Shown: positions 16,441-25,836, counted from the first letter of the stretch. The stretch is DNA of 64,000 bases from Novosphingobium indicum (GCF_014645195.1 NZ_BMLK01000009.1:62001-126000), one strand, 5' to 3'. Notes: generated from the sequence alone by a model not told the origin. Program-made: numbers and translations.

Positions 16441-18279
16441 TCAGAACTCCGACCAATCGGCGTTGTCGACAATCTGAACCGCGGCATTGCCAGATTGAAC
16501 GGGAAGGGCTTTGGGACGAGGGGCGTGCGCCGGACGCTTCGGTACGGATTGCGCCGGTGTAAAGGCGACGACAGACTCGCTACCGATCCTGAAGCCCCCC
16601 ACCAGAGCGGCAAGCGTATCGGCTTCGCTTGCAAGGCTGCGGGCGGCGGCAGTGGCTTCCTCGACCATCGCGGCATTCTGCTGGGTTACGACGTCCATCT
16701 TTGCGATCGTGTCGTTGGTATCGCGCAGGTTGCTCGCCTGCTCGGAAGACGCCGCGTTGATGCGGGTCACCACTTCGGTGGCGAGGTCGATGCGTTCGAT
16801 GATAGTGGTCAGCGCCTGACCCGTCTTGCGCACCATGTCCACACCCGATTCGACTTGCCCGGAGCTCGTCTCGATCAGGGCACGGATGTCCTTGGCCGCT
16901 TCGGCGGAACGCTGGGCAAGGCCGCGAACCTCGTTGGCGACGACCGCGAAGCCCTTGCCGGCGTCGCCGGCACGGGCCGCCTCGACGCCTGCGTTCAGGG
17001 CGAGCAGGTTGGTCTGGAAGGCAATCGAGTCGATGACGGCAATGATCTGGCCGATCTCGCCGGTGGACTTTTCGATCTGCTCCATGGCGATAACCGCCTG
17101 GCTCACCACCTCACCGCCGCGACGCGCTTCGGATACGGCCGCATCCACACTGCGATGGGCATCGGCTGCGCTCTGTGCGGTTTCCTGCAGAGCCTGGCTC
17201 AGCGAGCTTACCGACGAGGCCGTATGGCCCAGTTCGCTGGCATGCTGCTCGGTACGCTGGGCGAGATCATTCGATGCCTGGCTGATTTCCAGCGAGCCGG
17301 TACGGATCGCCTGTGTGGAACGGGAAACCGATCCCATGGCGTCGCGCAGACGGGCCGCAGTGGCGTTGAAGTCCTTTTCGAGCTGACGATAGGCGGCACC
17401 AAGACGCGGCAGTTCGACAGTAAGATCGCCTCCGGCCATGGCCCGCAGGCGGTCGCCGACCAGATCGATCATTTCGCGCGCTTCGGCATCGCCCTCTTCC
17501 TTCGAGCGCAGCGCATCGCGTAGGCGTTCGGCAGCCCGAGCGAGTTCCCCCACCTCATCCTGACGGTCGAGATTGTCGATGTGCTCATCGAAGCGGCCGG
17601 CCTCGATCGAACCGATGGCGCTGCGCAGCGAGTCCAGTTCGTCGCCGATGCTGTTGCGAATGGCACGGGCCAGAAGGTACGAGACCAGACCGGCTGCAGC
17701 GGCAAGGCCGACGGTGACGATCATCACCCACTTGGCAAGCGCATCCTGAGCGCCGGTGATTTCCTCGGCGCGAGCGATCACCGGATCGCGGATCTTTTCG
17801 ATGCTGTTGTCGACTTCATCGCCGATGGACGAGAGATTATCCAGAGCCGCCTGATCGGCGCTGCCGTTGGCGAAAGCATCCTGCACGGCCGCGACATATT
17901 GCTTAGCGTTGGCGCTAACGACGTCGACCTGACCAAGCTCCTGAGCGTCAACGTGTTCACGCGTATCCTTGATCGATGTCCCGAAGTCGGTGGCGTTGCT
18001 CTGCCAGCCTTCCTGCGTTTCAGGCGTGCCGTAAACGGCGTGGCGGAACACGTCGCGCTCGAGCGAGGCGAAGTCCTTTTCCAGCAGCGCGGCATAAAGC
18101 GCCTGCTGCGAGGTCTGCTCCTTGAGACTCATCATGTGGAAGGTCAGCATCGAACCTGCGACGGCAGTGACAACCACACACAAGGCAACAATGACCGCGG
18201 CCATGGACTGCAGACCAAGCCGACGCGCAATCGATTGACGGCGCAACCAACTGACACCCTGTGCGGACTTGAACGACAT
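16441..18279 (-). CDS. Methyl-accepting chemotaxis protein
   Basis: The 612-residue chemoreceptor has a transmembrane helix near 25 to 50, a helical periplasmic sensor of about 130 residues, a second transmembrane helix near 185 to 205, a HAMP region, and a signalling domain with the hairpin-tip hallmark IDSIAFQTNLLALNAGVEAARAGDAGKGFAVVANEVR (split here by position, about residues 415 to 450). The C-terminus reads ADWSEF, an x-W-x-x-F tail like the CheR-tethering pentapeptide. No che genes are adjacent. Lying inside the catabolic cluster, it may sense the substrate or a product; the ligand is unknown. Confidence 0.9.
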   Translation of the reverse strand: MSFKSAQGVSWLRRQSIARRLGLQSMAAVIVALCVVVTAVAGSMLTFHMMSLKEQTSQQALYAALLEKDFASLERDVFRHAVYGTPETQEGWQSNATDFGTSIKDTREHVDAQELGQVDVVSANAKQYVAAVQDAFANGSADQAALDNLSSIGDEVDNSIEKIRDPVIARAEEITGAQDALAKWVMIVTVGLAAAAGLVSYLLARAIRNSIGDELDSLRSAIGSIEAGRFDEHIDNLDRQDEVGELARAAERLRDALRSKEEGDAEAREMIDLVGDRLRAMAGGDLTVELPRLGAAYRQLEKDFNATAARLRDAMGSVSRSTQAIRTGSLEISQASNDLAQRTEQHASELGHTASSVSSLSQALQETAQSAADAHRSVDAAVSEARRGGEVVSQAVIAMEQIEKSTGEIGQIIAVIDSIAFQTNLLALNAGVEAARAGDAGKGFAVVANEVRGLAQRSAEAAKDIRALIETSSGQVESGVDMVRKTGQALTTIIERIDLATEVVTRINAASSEQASNLRDTNDTIAKMDVVTQQNAAMVEEATAAARSLASEADTLAALVGGFRIGSESVVAFTPAQSVPKRPAHAPRPKALPVQSGNAAVQIVDNADWSEF

Positions 18280-18599
18280 CGATTTTACCTTCCTGATGCG
18301 ACCTGGGATCGAAGCTCCGAAGGCTTCTTACGCCGTGTCACATTAGGACCACTGTCTGAAGAACGGGCTTCCCCGATATAAGCAGATGCCCTGAGGCATT
18401 TTCCAAGCCGCAGGTTGCCAGAACCTCGGAAAATTTCAGATAAGTCTACTGGCGCTGCCCCCATCTTGTCGCCCAATAAATCCCAAAAATCGCGCCAGAG
18501 ATTTGACGTCCGCATAGTTATGCTAATAACGCGACTGGCAAATGCGGTGAGTCTCCAAAGGCGACGGCCGCGATGAGGACGTTTCGGGAGAGAAGCACC
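18280..18599. promoter_or_regulatory. Divergent promoter region of chemoreceptor and P450 genes
   Basis: This 320-base gap separates divergent starts and has no credible gene. A weak promoter for the P450 gene may be TTGACG (18503 to 18508) with TAATAA (18524 to 18529), but the 15-base spacing is short. Over it lies a small palindrome GCATA-GT-TATGC (18512 to 18523), a possible site for the TetR protein encoded after the P450. Nothing else is clear. Confidence 0.35.
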
Positions 18600-19835
18600 A
18601 TGACAGCCCAACGCATCGAAGATCTGGACCTATTTCTGCTGCCGATCGACACGCCCGAGTTCGCGGCCGATCCTACGCCGTGGCTCGAAAAGGCCCGTGC
18701 AAAACATCCCTGGCTCGCCATGAGCGCCATCGGCCCCGTGCTCACGTCCTACCGCGCCATCGACGAGATCATGCGCATGGACGATGCCCTGAAGATGCCG
18801 GGCGGAGAGATCGTGTCCATCATGGGCGCTGAGGGCACCGGTTGGGGCGACTTCGCGCAGGAAATGATGCTCGTGCGCGAAGGCCCGGACCACCAGCGTC
18901 TGCGCGGATCGGTAAGCGGCGCCTTCGGTCCCAACAACGTCAAGCGCATGCGCCCGGTGATGATCGAGACGATCTCCGCGCTGCTCGACGAATGGGCGCC
19001 GAAGGAAGCGTTCGACTTCGCAGAATTTGCGGCCAATTTCCCGGTTCGGGTCATGTTCGCCCTGATCGGCGGAGACGTGAGCAAGCTGCCCGCGATCATC
19101 TCCTCGCTCGAAGTGCAAGGCACCAGCTTCAACATGATCGTGGAGGACATGCCGCAGATCGAAGAGGCCTACCAGGTCCTCTGGCGCTTCGTGGACGACC
19201 TGATCGAGGAACGCGGCCCGGACGCCGGGAAAGGCGACCTGCTGGACGATCTCATCGCCGCCAACACGCGCGGGGAGCTTTCCGACAAGGAACTGCGCCA
19301 GATGCTCGTGTTCCTTTTCGGCGCGGGTTACGACACCTCGAAGAACCTGCTCACGCTGCTCATGAACACGATGATCGACCATCCCGACATGTGGCAGCGC
19401 TGCGCACAGGACAAGGACTTCTGCCGGCAGGTAGTGCGCGAGCAGCTGCGCCATACCAGCCCTTCGAATACCTACCGCTTCACCACCCGCGACGTGACGT
19501 GGGCAGGCGTGACGATCTCGGCCAACACCATGCTGCTGTTTCCTCTGGGCATATCGGGACGCGATCCGACGCTCTTCGCGGAGCCCCTGCGCTTCGATCC
19601 GGCGCGACCGGACCGCACTGCCCCCCTCGCCTTCGGTCGCGGCATGCACATCTGCCTCGGCCAGTTCCTCGCGCAGGCCAATGTCGAGGAAGGCACCCAC
19701 CTGATCGCGCAGCGGCTAACCAACCCGCGCCATACCTCGCCCGCGCAGTGGCGCAGCTTTGCCGGTGTGTGGGGCATTAAATCGCTGCCCATCGCTTTCG
19801 ATCCGGCTCCGGCTCGCGTACCGGAGCCCGCATGA
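18600..19835 (+). CDS. Cytochrome P450
   Basis: The 411-residue soluble P450 has the I-helix oxygen-activation motif GAGYDTS (241 to 247, with D245-T246), the K-helix E281-x-x-R284, and the heme-binding loop FGRGMHICLG with ligand C352. It lacks a membrane anchor, as usual for bacterial class I enzymes, and needs a ferredoxin. An adrenodoxin-type ferredoxin gene lies at 51894, but far away. The start at 18600 follows GGGAGAG; an earlier in-frame ATG at 18573 has no such site. The stop overlaps the start of a TetR gene. The substrate is unknown. Confidence 0.9.
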   Translation: MTAQRIEDLDLFLLPIDTPEFAADPTPWLEKARAKHPWLAMSAIGPVLTSYRAIDEIMRMDDALKMPGGEIVSIMGAEGTGWGDFAQEMMLVREGPDHQRLRGSVSGAFGPNNVKRMRPVMIETISALLDEWAPKEAFDFAEFAANFPVRVMFALIGGDVSKLPAIISSLEVQGTSFNMIVEDMPQIEEAYQVLWRFVDDLIEERGPDAGKGDLLDDLIAANTRGELSDKELRQMLVFLFGAGYDTSKNLLTLLMNTMIDHPDMWQRCAQDKDFCRQVVREQLRHTSPSNTYRFTTRDVTWAGVTISANTMLLFPLGISGRDPTLFAEPLRFDPARPDRTAPLAFGRGMHICLGQFLAQANVEEGTHLIAQRLTNPRHTSPAQWRSFAGVWGIKSLPIAFDPAPARVPEPA

Positions 19836-20434
19836 CGACCGCCACTGCTCCCAAGCGCCGGATGGGCTCGCGCAATTCCGCGACCCATGCCGCCCTGCTC
19901 GATGCAACCGAAGCCGTGATGCGCGAGGAAGGCTATGCCGCCGTCACCTCGCGCCGCGTGGCCGAGCGGGCCGGGATCAACCAGCAGACGGTCTACTACT
20001 ACTTCGCGACAATGGATGACCTGCTGCTGGCCGCCTACCGCCGCCGCACCGAGCAGATGCGCGCGCGGGTGGAGGAAGCCATGGCGGCCGAACGCCCCCT
20101 GCACGCGCTCTGGCAGTGCTTCGCCGATCCCTTCGACGCGGCGCTCACCATGGAATACCTGGCGCTATCCAACCACAACGAAGCGATCCGCCGCGAAACG
20201 GTGGCCTTCGGTGAAGTCCTGCGCGCCATGGAAGTCGAACGGTTGGTGCCAGCCTCGGAGATGGCCCTGCCGGAAGGCGCCCCGGACAGTCCCTTGGGGC
20301 TGATCATGGCGCTGACATGGGTGTCCCACCTCATGGGCTTCGAGGCCACGCTGGGCCTGCGTGGAGGACACCGCGAAGTGCGTCAGCTCGCCGAATGGGC
20401 CTTGCGGCAGGTTGAGCCCGCTGGAAAGCGCTAG
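19832..20434 (+). CDS. TetR/AcrR family regulator coupled to the P450 gene
   Basis: The 200-residue protein has a TetR helix-turn-helix (VTSRRVAERAGINQQTVYYYFATMDDLL) and a helical C-terminal domain. Its ATG overlaps the P450 TGA (ATGA), so the two are translationally coupled. It probably regulates the P450 operon and perhaps the convergent transporter gene, whose stop overlaps its own by 4 bases. The ligand may be the P450 substrate or product, which is inference. Confidence 0.85.
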   Translation: MTTATAPKRRMGSRNSATHAALLDATEAVMREEGYAAVTSRRVAERAGINQQTVYYYFATMDDLLLAAYRRRTEQMRARVEEAMAAERPLHALWQCFADPFDAALTMEYLALSNHNEAIRRETVAFGEVLRAMEVERLVPASEMALPEGAPDSPLGLIMALTWVSHLMGFEATLGLRGGHREVRQLAEWALRQVEPAGKR

Positions 20435-21402
20435 GCCGCAGCCTCGACCTGAGCCGCAAAGCGCCGCGCGAGCACCGCGCAGACCATCAGCTGGATCTGG
20501 TGAAAGAACATCAGCGGCAGGATGATCGCGCCGACCTGAGCCTGCGCAAAAAGCACGCCGGCCAGCGGGACGCCTGTCGCCAGACTTTTTTTCGAACCGC
20601 AAAACAACAGGACGATGCGGTCCTCCCGCGAAAAGCCCATGGCCCGGCCGATCAGCGTGGCCGCCACCATGACGATGGCGAGGATCGCCAGCGACAGCGC
20701 TGCGATCAGCCCCAGCTCGCCAAGCGTCACCCGGCTCCACAAGCCTTCGAGGACGGCTGCCCCGAAGGCGGTATAGACGACGAGCAGGATCGAGCCCCTG
20801 TCGACATAGCCGAGTACCTGCTTGTGCCGGGTCACGAAGCCGCCGATCACGGGCCGCAGGAAGTGCCCCGCGAGGAACGGCAGCAGCAATTGCACCGAGA
20901 TCGCGATCACCGGATCGGTGGAGAAGCCCCCCTGCTTTCCGGTGATCAGCACGGCCGTCAGCACCGGCGTCAGGAAAATGCCCGCAAGATTGGAAAACGA
21001 AGCGCTGCACACGGCTGCGGCTACGTTACCTCCGGCAATTGCTGTGAAGGCGATCGAGGATTGCACGGTCGATGGCAGCAACGTCAGAAACAGAACGCCT
21101 GTCGCCAGCGAGGGATCGAGCCCCGGAATCGCCTGAACGCCCAGCCCGACGATCGGGAAAAGCACGAAAGTCAGCCCCATTGTCGTGAGGTGGAGCTTCC
21201 ATGCCCGCGCCCCATCGATGATCGCCTCACGCGAAAGCTTGGCGCCGTGCAGGAAGAACAGCAGGGCAATGCCGACATCGGCCATACCGCTCGCGATGTC
21301 AGCCCAGATGCCGCGTGCCGGCAGCACAGAAGCGAGCCCCACCGTACCCAGAAGCAGCAGCAGGTAAGGATCGATGTTCAGCCGCGCGAGCAGGCGGTTC
21401 AT
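20431..21402 (-). CDS. Bile acid:sodium symporter family transporter
   Basis: The 323-residue membrane protein has about ten hydrophobic segments and the pattern of the SLC10A7-like bacterial BASS subgroup (ALLFFLHGAKLS near 46 to 57, LPSTVQSSIAFTAIAGGN near 109 to 126, GSKKSLATGVPLA near 268 to 280). Such carriers move organic anions with Na+; bacterial substrates are mostly unproven. The gene is convergent with the TetR gene, overlapping by 4 bases. In this cluster, uptake of an acidic steroid or terpenoid is a reasonable but untested guess. The start lies at the end of the gap to the next minus-strand gene. Confidence 0.85.
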   Translation of the reverse strand: MNRLLARLNIDPYLLLLLGTVGLASVLPARGIWADIASGMADVGIALLFFLHGAKLSREAIIDGARAWKLHLTTMGLTFVLFPIVGLGVQAIPGLDPSLATGVLFLTLLPSTVQSSIAFTAIAGGNVAAAVCSASFSNLAGIFLTPVLTAVLITGKQGGFSTDPVIAISVQLLLPFLAGHFLRPVIGGFVTRHKQVLGYVDRGSILLVVYTAFGAAVLEGLWSRVTLGELGLIAALSLAILAIVMVAATLIGRAMGFSREDRIVLLFCGSKKSLATGVPLAGVLFAQAQVGAIILPLMFFHQIQLMVCAVLARRFAAQVEAAA

Positions 21403-21421
21403 CGCCGAAATGCCTTTTCGC

Positions 21422-22348
21422 TCACAGCCACTTGTTGTCGCGATACCATTGGGCCGTCGCTTTCAGGCCCTGTCGCGTCTCGATTTGCGGCGTCCAGAGC
21501 GAGGACGGCACAGCCGCCTCCGGCGAAACCACCCAGTCGGGGTGACTGAAGTATGCCGCACGATCCAGTGTCATCTTGGCCTTGGTGCCCCGAAAGAACC
21601 TGTCGACCTTGGCGGCCCGCTCCATGGCCTTGCGCGACAAGCCAAGCACCTTGGGCCGCTTGCCCATGGCCCAGCCGATGGCACGCGCCATCTCGTAGTG
21701 CGTCCAGCCCTGGGGCTTGCCGTCGTCCGGCTCGAAGATCCGGCCCGAAACTTCTTCCCCGCCACGCACCAGCGCAACCAGCAGACGCGAGAGATCATCG
21801 ACGTGGATCATCGACGCCCGTCCTTCGCGCGGCGTGGGAATCACACCCCAGCGCGCGGCGCGAAACAGCTCCAGCATCTCCTTGTCGCGCGGCCCGTAGA
21901 TCGCGGGCGGCCGCACGATGGTCCAGTCCAGCGGGCTCGCCTTGAGCAGCTTCTCGGCCCGCGCCTTGGAAGCCCCGTAATCGGACAGCTTCGGCTCGCG
22001 GGCGGAAAGCGAGGACACATTGACGAAGCGGGGGATGCACTTGGCCACCACCGTCTCGATCACGTTCAGGGTGCCTGTGACATTCGCCGCCTCGAAACCG
22101 GCCTGATCGGGCGCGTTAACGACCCCGGCAACATGGATCGTCGCTTCCACCCCGCGCGTCAGCTCGGAAAGCGCCGCCGTATCGGCGAGGTCGCCGCGCA
22201 CCCACTCCACGTTAGTGCGGTCCGGCTGATCGCGCCGGGTCAGCGCCCGCACGGCATAGCCCTGCCCCAGAGCCTGCTCGAGCACCGCTTGTCCGACGAA
22301 GCCCGTAGCCCCGGTCAGCGCAATGGTCGGTTGGTCCGTCTTTATCAC
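21422..22348 (-). CDS. Atypical SDR / NAD-dependent epimerase family protein (NDUFA9-like)
   Basis: The 308-residue protein has the extended/atypical SDR motif TGATGFVGQA (12 to 21), a YGASKA active-site-like motif near 143 and an NAD(P)-type fold, and resembles the complex-I NDUFA9-like subgroup. Its ATG lies inside the end of proB (4-base overlap), so it is translated with proB and probably obgE. The role is not known; relatives include NADH dehydrogenase accessory proteins and sugar or steroid dehydrogenases. The linkage to proB is positional only. Confidence 0.8.
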   Translation of the reverse strand: MIKTDQPTIALTGATGFVGQAVLEQALGQGYAVRALTRRDQPDRTNVEWVRGDLADTAALSELTRGVEATIHVAGVVNAPDQAGFEAANVTGTLNVIETVVAKCIPRFVNVSSLSAREPKLSDYGASKARAEKLLKASPLDWTIVRPPAIYGPRDKEMLELFRAARWGVIPTPREGRASMIHVDDLSRLLVALVRGGEEVSGRIFEPDDGKPQGWTHYEMARAIGWAMGKRPKVLGLSRKAMERAAKVDRFFRGTKAKMTLDRAAYFSHPDWVVSPEAAVPSSLWTPQIETRQGLKATAQWYRDNKWL

Positions 22349-23475
22349 TTAAGCACCATCTGATCGCGATGCACGACGGCGGAGCGCGGCGCGTAACCGA
22401 GCACGTCCGCCTGTTCGTTCGAGTGCAGGCCGGTAATCGCCGCGCATTCGCTCGCGTCATATTCGGACAGGCCATGCGCGAGAACGCGCCCGTCGCCATC
22501 GACGATGGCCACCGGGTCGCCGCGCTCGAACACGCCTTCCACCGCCGTCATCCCCTTGGCGAGGAGGCTCGATCCGCGCTGCAAGGCCGCTGCAGCACCC
22601 GCATCGACGACAAGACTGCCCTTGAGGCGCAAGCGGCCGCCCAGCCATGCCTTGCGCGCACCGGCCTTGCGGCGCGGCAGGAACAGCGTGCCGATCCCCT
22701 GTTCGAGGATACGCGCCACCGGACGATCATGCTGACCGTTGCCGATGACGAGACAGATGCCCGCGAGTTCGGCAATCTCGGCTGCCTGCAGCTTGGACAC
22801 CATCCCGCCCGAGCCCATGCCGGAATTCGATTCCGCGCTGGCCATGGCCTTGATCTGCGGGGTGATGCCCTCGACCAGCGGCACCATCTGCGCACCGGAT
22901 TCCCTGGGATGCCGGTCATACAAGCCGTCGATGTCGGAAAGCAGCAGCACCACGCTCGCCTTCGCCGCCTGCGCGACGCGGGCGGCCAGACGGTCATTAT
23001 CGCCGAAGCGGATTTCGTTGGTGGCGACCGAGTCGTTCTCGTTGATCACCGGCACGGCCCCGGCATCGAGCAGCCGGTTGAGCGTGGCCGTCACGTTGAG
23101 ATAGCGGCGCCGATCTTCGAGGTCCTCAAGCGTCAGCAGTATCTGCGCGGCAGTGAGGCCATGACTGCCCAGCAGATCGGTCCAGAGCCCTGACAGTGCG
23201 ATCTGCCCCACGGCAGCGGCCGCTTGGGCATCGGCAAGCGAACCGCGTCCGCCCTTCTCCAGCCGCAGCGTCGCCGCGCCCAGCGCAATCGCTCCGGAAG
23301 ACACGACGATAACCTGCTGCCCGCGTGTGCGCGCTTCGGCGATCTCATCAACCAGTCCGGTCAGCCATTCGCGCCGAACCCCTTCCTTGCCGACGAGCAG
23401 CGCCGATCCGACCTTGATGACAAGGAGCGGGCACTGGGCCTGTTCGGCGAGATCGGAAAGCGTGGCGATGGTCAT
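22345..23475 (-). CDS. proB: Glutamate 5-kinase
   Basis: The 376-residue protein phosphorylates glutamate in the first step of proline synthesis. It has the amino-acid kinase domain (VIKVGSALLVG at 19 to 29, VSSGAIALGA near 60, INENDSVATNEIRFGDNDRLAA near 143 to 164, GTLFLPRRK-type region) and a C-terminal PUA domain (about 285 to 376), as in E. coli ProB. Start at 23475. The reductase proC is at 26704; proA is not in the window. It shares an operon with the SDR downstream (4-base overlap) and follows obgE by 112 bases. Confidence 0.95.
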   Translation of the reverse strand: MTIATLSDLAEQAQCPLLVIKVGSALLVGKEGVRREWLTGLVDEIAEARTRGQQVIVVSSGAIALGAATLRLEKGGRGSLADAQAAAAVGQIALSGLWTDLLGSHGLTAAQILLTLEDLEDRRRYLNVTATLNRLLDAGAVPVINENDSVATNEIRFGDNDRLAARVAQAAKASVVLLLSDIDGLYDRHPRESGAQMVPLVEGITPQIKAMASAESNSGMGSGGMVSKLQAAEIAELAGICLVIGNGQHDRPVARILEQGIGTLFLPRRKAGARKAWLGGRLRLKGSLVVDAGAAAALQRGSSLLAKGMTAVEGVFERGDPVAIVDGDGRVLAHGLSEYDASECAAITGLHSNEQADVLGYAPRSAVVHRDQMVLK

Positions 23476-23587
23476 GGAAGCGCCACCCTCTAGGAGAAAT
23501 GCCGCGCTCAGGAAAGCTCATGTGTGCAATTGCGCGCGCAAGTCATCGGGTTTCCTGAACGGATGGGGGATAGATCCCCCTCGCGCA

Positions 23588-24643
23588 TCAGAGCGGTGAC
23601 CAGGGCTTCTCGTTCAGTTCTTCCTGCTCGCCTTCCGGGCGTTCGGTCACGGTTGCGGCGGGCAGATACTCGATCACGGCGTCAAGCAGCTTGGAAAGCC
23701 CCTTCCCGGTCGCGCCGGAGATCGGGAACACTTCCTCGGCGCCGGCCTTCAGCAGTTCCTTGGCATATTCGCCGGCCAGTTCGTCATCGACGAGGTCGAT
23801 CTTGTTGAGTGCGACGAGACGCGGCTTGCCCTCAAGTTCGTGACCGTAGGCTTCCAGTTCCTCTTCGACGACCTGCATCGCCTCGACCGGATCAGTGCTG
23901 GAAATATCGATCAGATGAACGAGGACACGGCAACGCTCGATGTGGCCGAGAAACCGGTCGCCAATACCCGCGCCATCCGCAGCACCCGCAATGAGGCCCG
24001 GAATATCCGCAAGCACGAATTCGCGGCCCTTGTGATGCACCACACCCAGTTGGGGGCGCAAAGTGGTGAAGGCGTAGTCGCCGACCTTGGCCTTGGTGTT
24101 GGAAAGCTTGTTGATGAACGTGGACTTGCCCGCGTTGGGCATGCCGACGAGGCCGACGTCGGCCAAGAGCTTCAGCCGCAGCCAGACCCACATCTCCTCG
24201 GCCGGGATGCCCGGCTGGTGCTGGCGCGGGGCGCGGTTGGTGCTGGTCTTGTAGCTGGCATTGCCGCGCCCGCCCATGCCGCCTTCGAGCAGGGTGATGC
24301 GCTGGCCGGCTTCCGTGAGATCGGCCAGAACGGTTTCGCCGTCCTCGTCCGAAATGATCTGCGTGCCGACGGGAACCCTGATGACAAGGTCCTTGCCCGC
24401 CGCACCATTGCGGTTCTTGCCCATGCCATGGCCGCCTCGTGGCGCCTTGAAGTGCTGGGTGTAGCGGAAGTCGATCAGCGTGTTGAGGCCCGCAACGGCC
24501 TCGAAGATGATATCGGCGCCCTTGCCGCCATTGCCGCCGTCCGGCCCGCCGTACTCCACGTACTTCTCGCGCCGGAACGAAACCGCCCCCGGACCACCGG
24601 CGCCCGAGCGGATATAGATTTTGGCTTGATCGAGAAAATGCAT
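23588..24643 (-). CDS. obgE: GTPase ObgE/CgtA
   Basis: The 351-residue protein has the glycine-rich OBG domain (1 to about 158, GGPDGGNGGKGADI) and a G domain with P-loop GMPNAGKST (167 to 175), switch DIPGL and NKID (ALNKIDLVDD). It acts in 50S ribosome maturation and stress control. The C-terminal extra domain of some Obg proteins is short here. It precedes proB on the same strand, as in many bacteria. No odd features. Confidence 0.95.
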   Translation of the reverse strand: MHFLDQAKIYIRSGAGGPGAVSFRREKYVEYGGPDGGNGGKGADIIFEAVAGLNTLIDFRYTQHFKAPRGGHGMGKNRNGAAGKDLVIRVPVGTQIISDEDGETVLADLTEAGQRITLLEGGMGGRGNASYKTSTNRAPRQHQPGIPAEEMWVWLRLKLLADVGLVGMPNAGKSTFINKLSNTKAKVGDYAFTTLRPQLGVVHHKGREFVLADIPGLIAGAADGAGIGDRFLGHIERCRVLVHLIDISSTDPVEAMQVVEEELEAYGHELEGKPRLVALNKIDLVDDELAGEYAKELLKAGAEEVFPISGATGKGLSKLLDAVIEYLPAATVTERPEGEQEELNEKPWSPL

Positions 24644-24686
24644 GTGTCGGTTATCCGGCGGCTGTCAGAGGCGTAGTCATGTCCGC

Positions 24687-24720
24687 CCAAAATGCGAACG
24701 GCCGCAACAATGTGCGGCCG
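24687..24720 (-). terminator. Probable terminator of the tRNA-Ala gene
   Basis: Perfect 8-base arms CGGCCGCA and TGCGGCCG (24699 to 24706 and 24713 to 24720, 6-base loop) lie 22 bases past the tRNA 3' end. On the minus strand they are followed by TTCGCATTTT. The run is interrupted, so termination may be partial. Confidence 0.55.
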
Positions 24721-24741
24721 GTCAGCGTGAATATCAATTAC

Positions 24742-24817
<76 letters not shown>

Positions 24818-24905
24818 GTTCCAGTAAGATCCCGCGCACGGCACTTGGCGCAACGGGAGCGCCCCTTTAGCGAAAGCAACTGCGCCATGAAAGAGCAAAA
24901 TTGCG

Positions 24906-24936
24906 CGCGGCGCCGAGATTCTGGCCCCGCGCCGCG
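24906..24936 (-). terminator. Terminator abutting the proline-rich lipoprotein stop
   Basis: Perfect 8-base GC arms CGCGGCGC and GCGCCGCG (24906 to 24913 and 24929 to 24936, 15-base loop) directly follow the stop codon. On the minus strand they are followed by CGCAATTTTGC. The short T-tract makes this moderate. Confidence 0.45.
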
Positions 24937-25701
24937 TTACTGCGAATAGGACTGAGGATTGCTTGCCTGCTGTTCAACCTGCTGGTCGAAAGTCGGCCGC
25001 ACCGTGATCATCCCCCCGCCATAGCGCGATTGCCATGCAGCGAGGTCCGCCTTGTACTGCTCGTAGGCATTATAGAACGACTTGAACGGCGCTTCCATCT
25101 TCGCAAGCCCCCCGAAGGCGAAGGTATTGAACTGGCTGGGATCGACCGTCTGCAACTCTGTAGTGAGTTCCATGGCTGCATCGCAGAAACCCGAAGTCAC
25201 CGGCGGCAGCGCAAAGAAATTGTAGACCTGCGTCTGATAGGTCTCGCGAGCACGCAAGGCGGCACGGGCGCTATTCCCGGCCCGGAAGCTGGAGTCGATT
25301 TCCTTGTTGGCGGCGTCGAGCTGCTTGTCGTAGACGCCGAGGAAGCGCTTGTAGCCGTCCAGGATCGGTGCGTACTCCGGCTCGACGCAGTTGAGCGCGG
25401 CAACGTTGTACGCAGACCGCAGGTTCCAGACGGCCTGCGACGTCGATATCCCCGTGTTGACGGTATGGCGCTGACCATTCGCGTCGATCGGCGGGATCGT
25501 CATATCAAGCGGCGCGCCGGCCGGCGGTGCCGGCATCGGCGGAACGACCACAACCGGCGGCGGTGCCGGCGGCGGCGGCGGTGGTGGCGGCGTACACCCG
25601 GAAAGCGCCGCAAGCGTCATGGCTACGGCAGCCACCGCCACCAGAGGCAGCCTGCGGCCGGTAGATTTGAACTTCTCGAATTCCACCCGTTGTCTCTCCA
25701 T
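24937..25701 (-). CDS. Proline-rich lipoprotein of unknown function
   Basis: The 254-residue protein has a lipoprotein signal (n-region with RR, then [15 protein letters not shown], lipobox LSGC with the lipid Cys at about 36), then an almost pure proline tract (8 Pro in a row) and a V/P-rich linker (to about 64). The remaining 190 residues are helical and contain two Cys, and match no family I know. An ATG start at 25701 is preferred over a GTG directly before it. It should be membrane-anchored, with the tract acting as a spacer. It is flanked by terminators on both sides and so is monocistronic. Confidence 0.75.
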   Translation of the reverse strand: MERQRVEFEKFKSTGRRLPLVAVAAVAMTLAALSGCTPPPPPPPPAPPPVVVVPPMPAPPAGAPLDMTIPPIDANGQRHTVNTGISTSQAVWNLRSAYNVAALNCVEPEYAPILDGYKRFLGVYDKQLDAANKEIDSSFRAGNSARAALRARETYQTQVYNFFALPPVTSGFCDAAMELTTELQTVDPSQFNTFAFGGLAKMEAPFKSFYNAYEQYKADLAAWQSRYGGGMITVRPTFDQQVEQQASNPQSYSQ

Positions 25702-25741
25702 CACAGGCGCGAATATCTAGCGCTGTCGCGCGCCAAAGAAA

Positions 25742-25771
25742 ATGCCCGGTGCGACGAAACGCACCGGGCAT
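25742..25771 (-). terminator. Terminator of the Bax-inhibitor-1 gene
   Basis: Perfect 12-base arms ATGCCCGGTGCG and CGCACCGGGCAT with a 6-base loop are followed on the minus strand by TTTTCTTT. It lies 65 bases past the stop of the upstream gene. Confidence 0.8.
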
Positions 25772-25836
25772 CTATATCAGTCGAGTCTGTACCGGGGATT
25801 TCCAGCACCAAGGTGCGGTATGAACCCCTAGATGCC

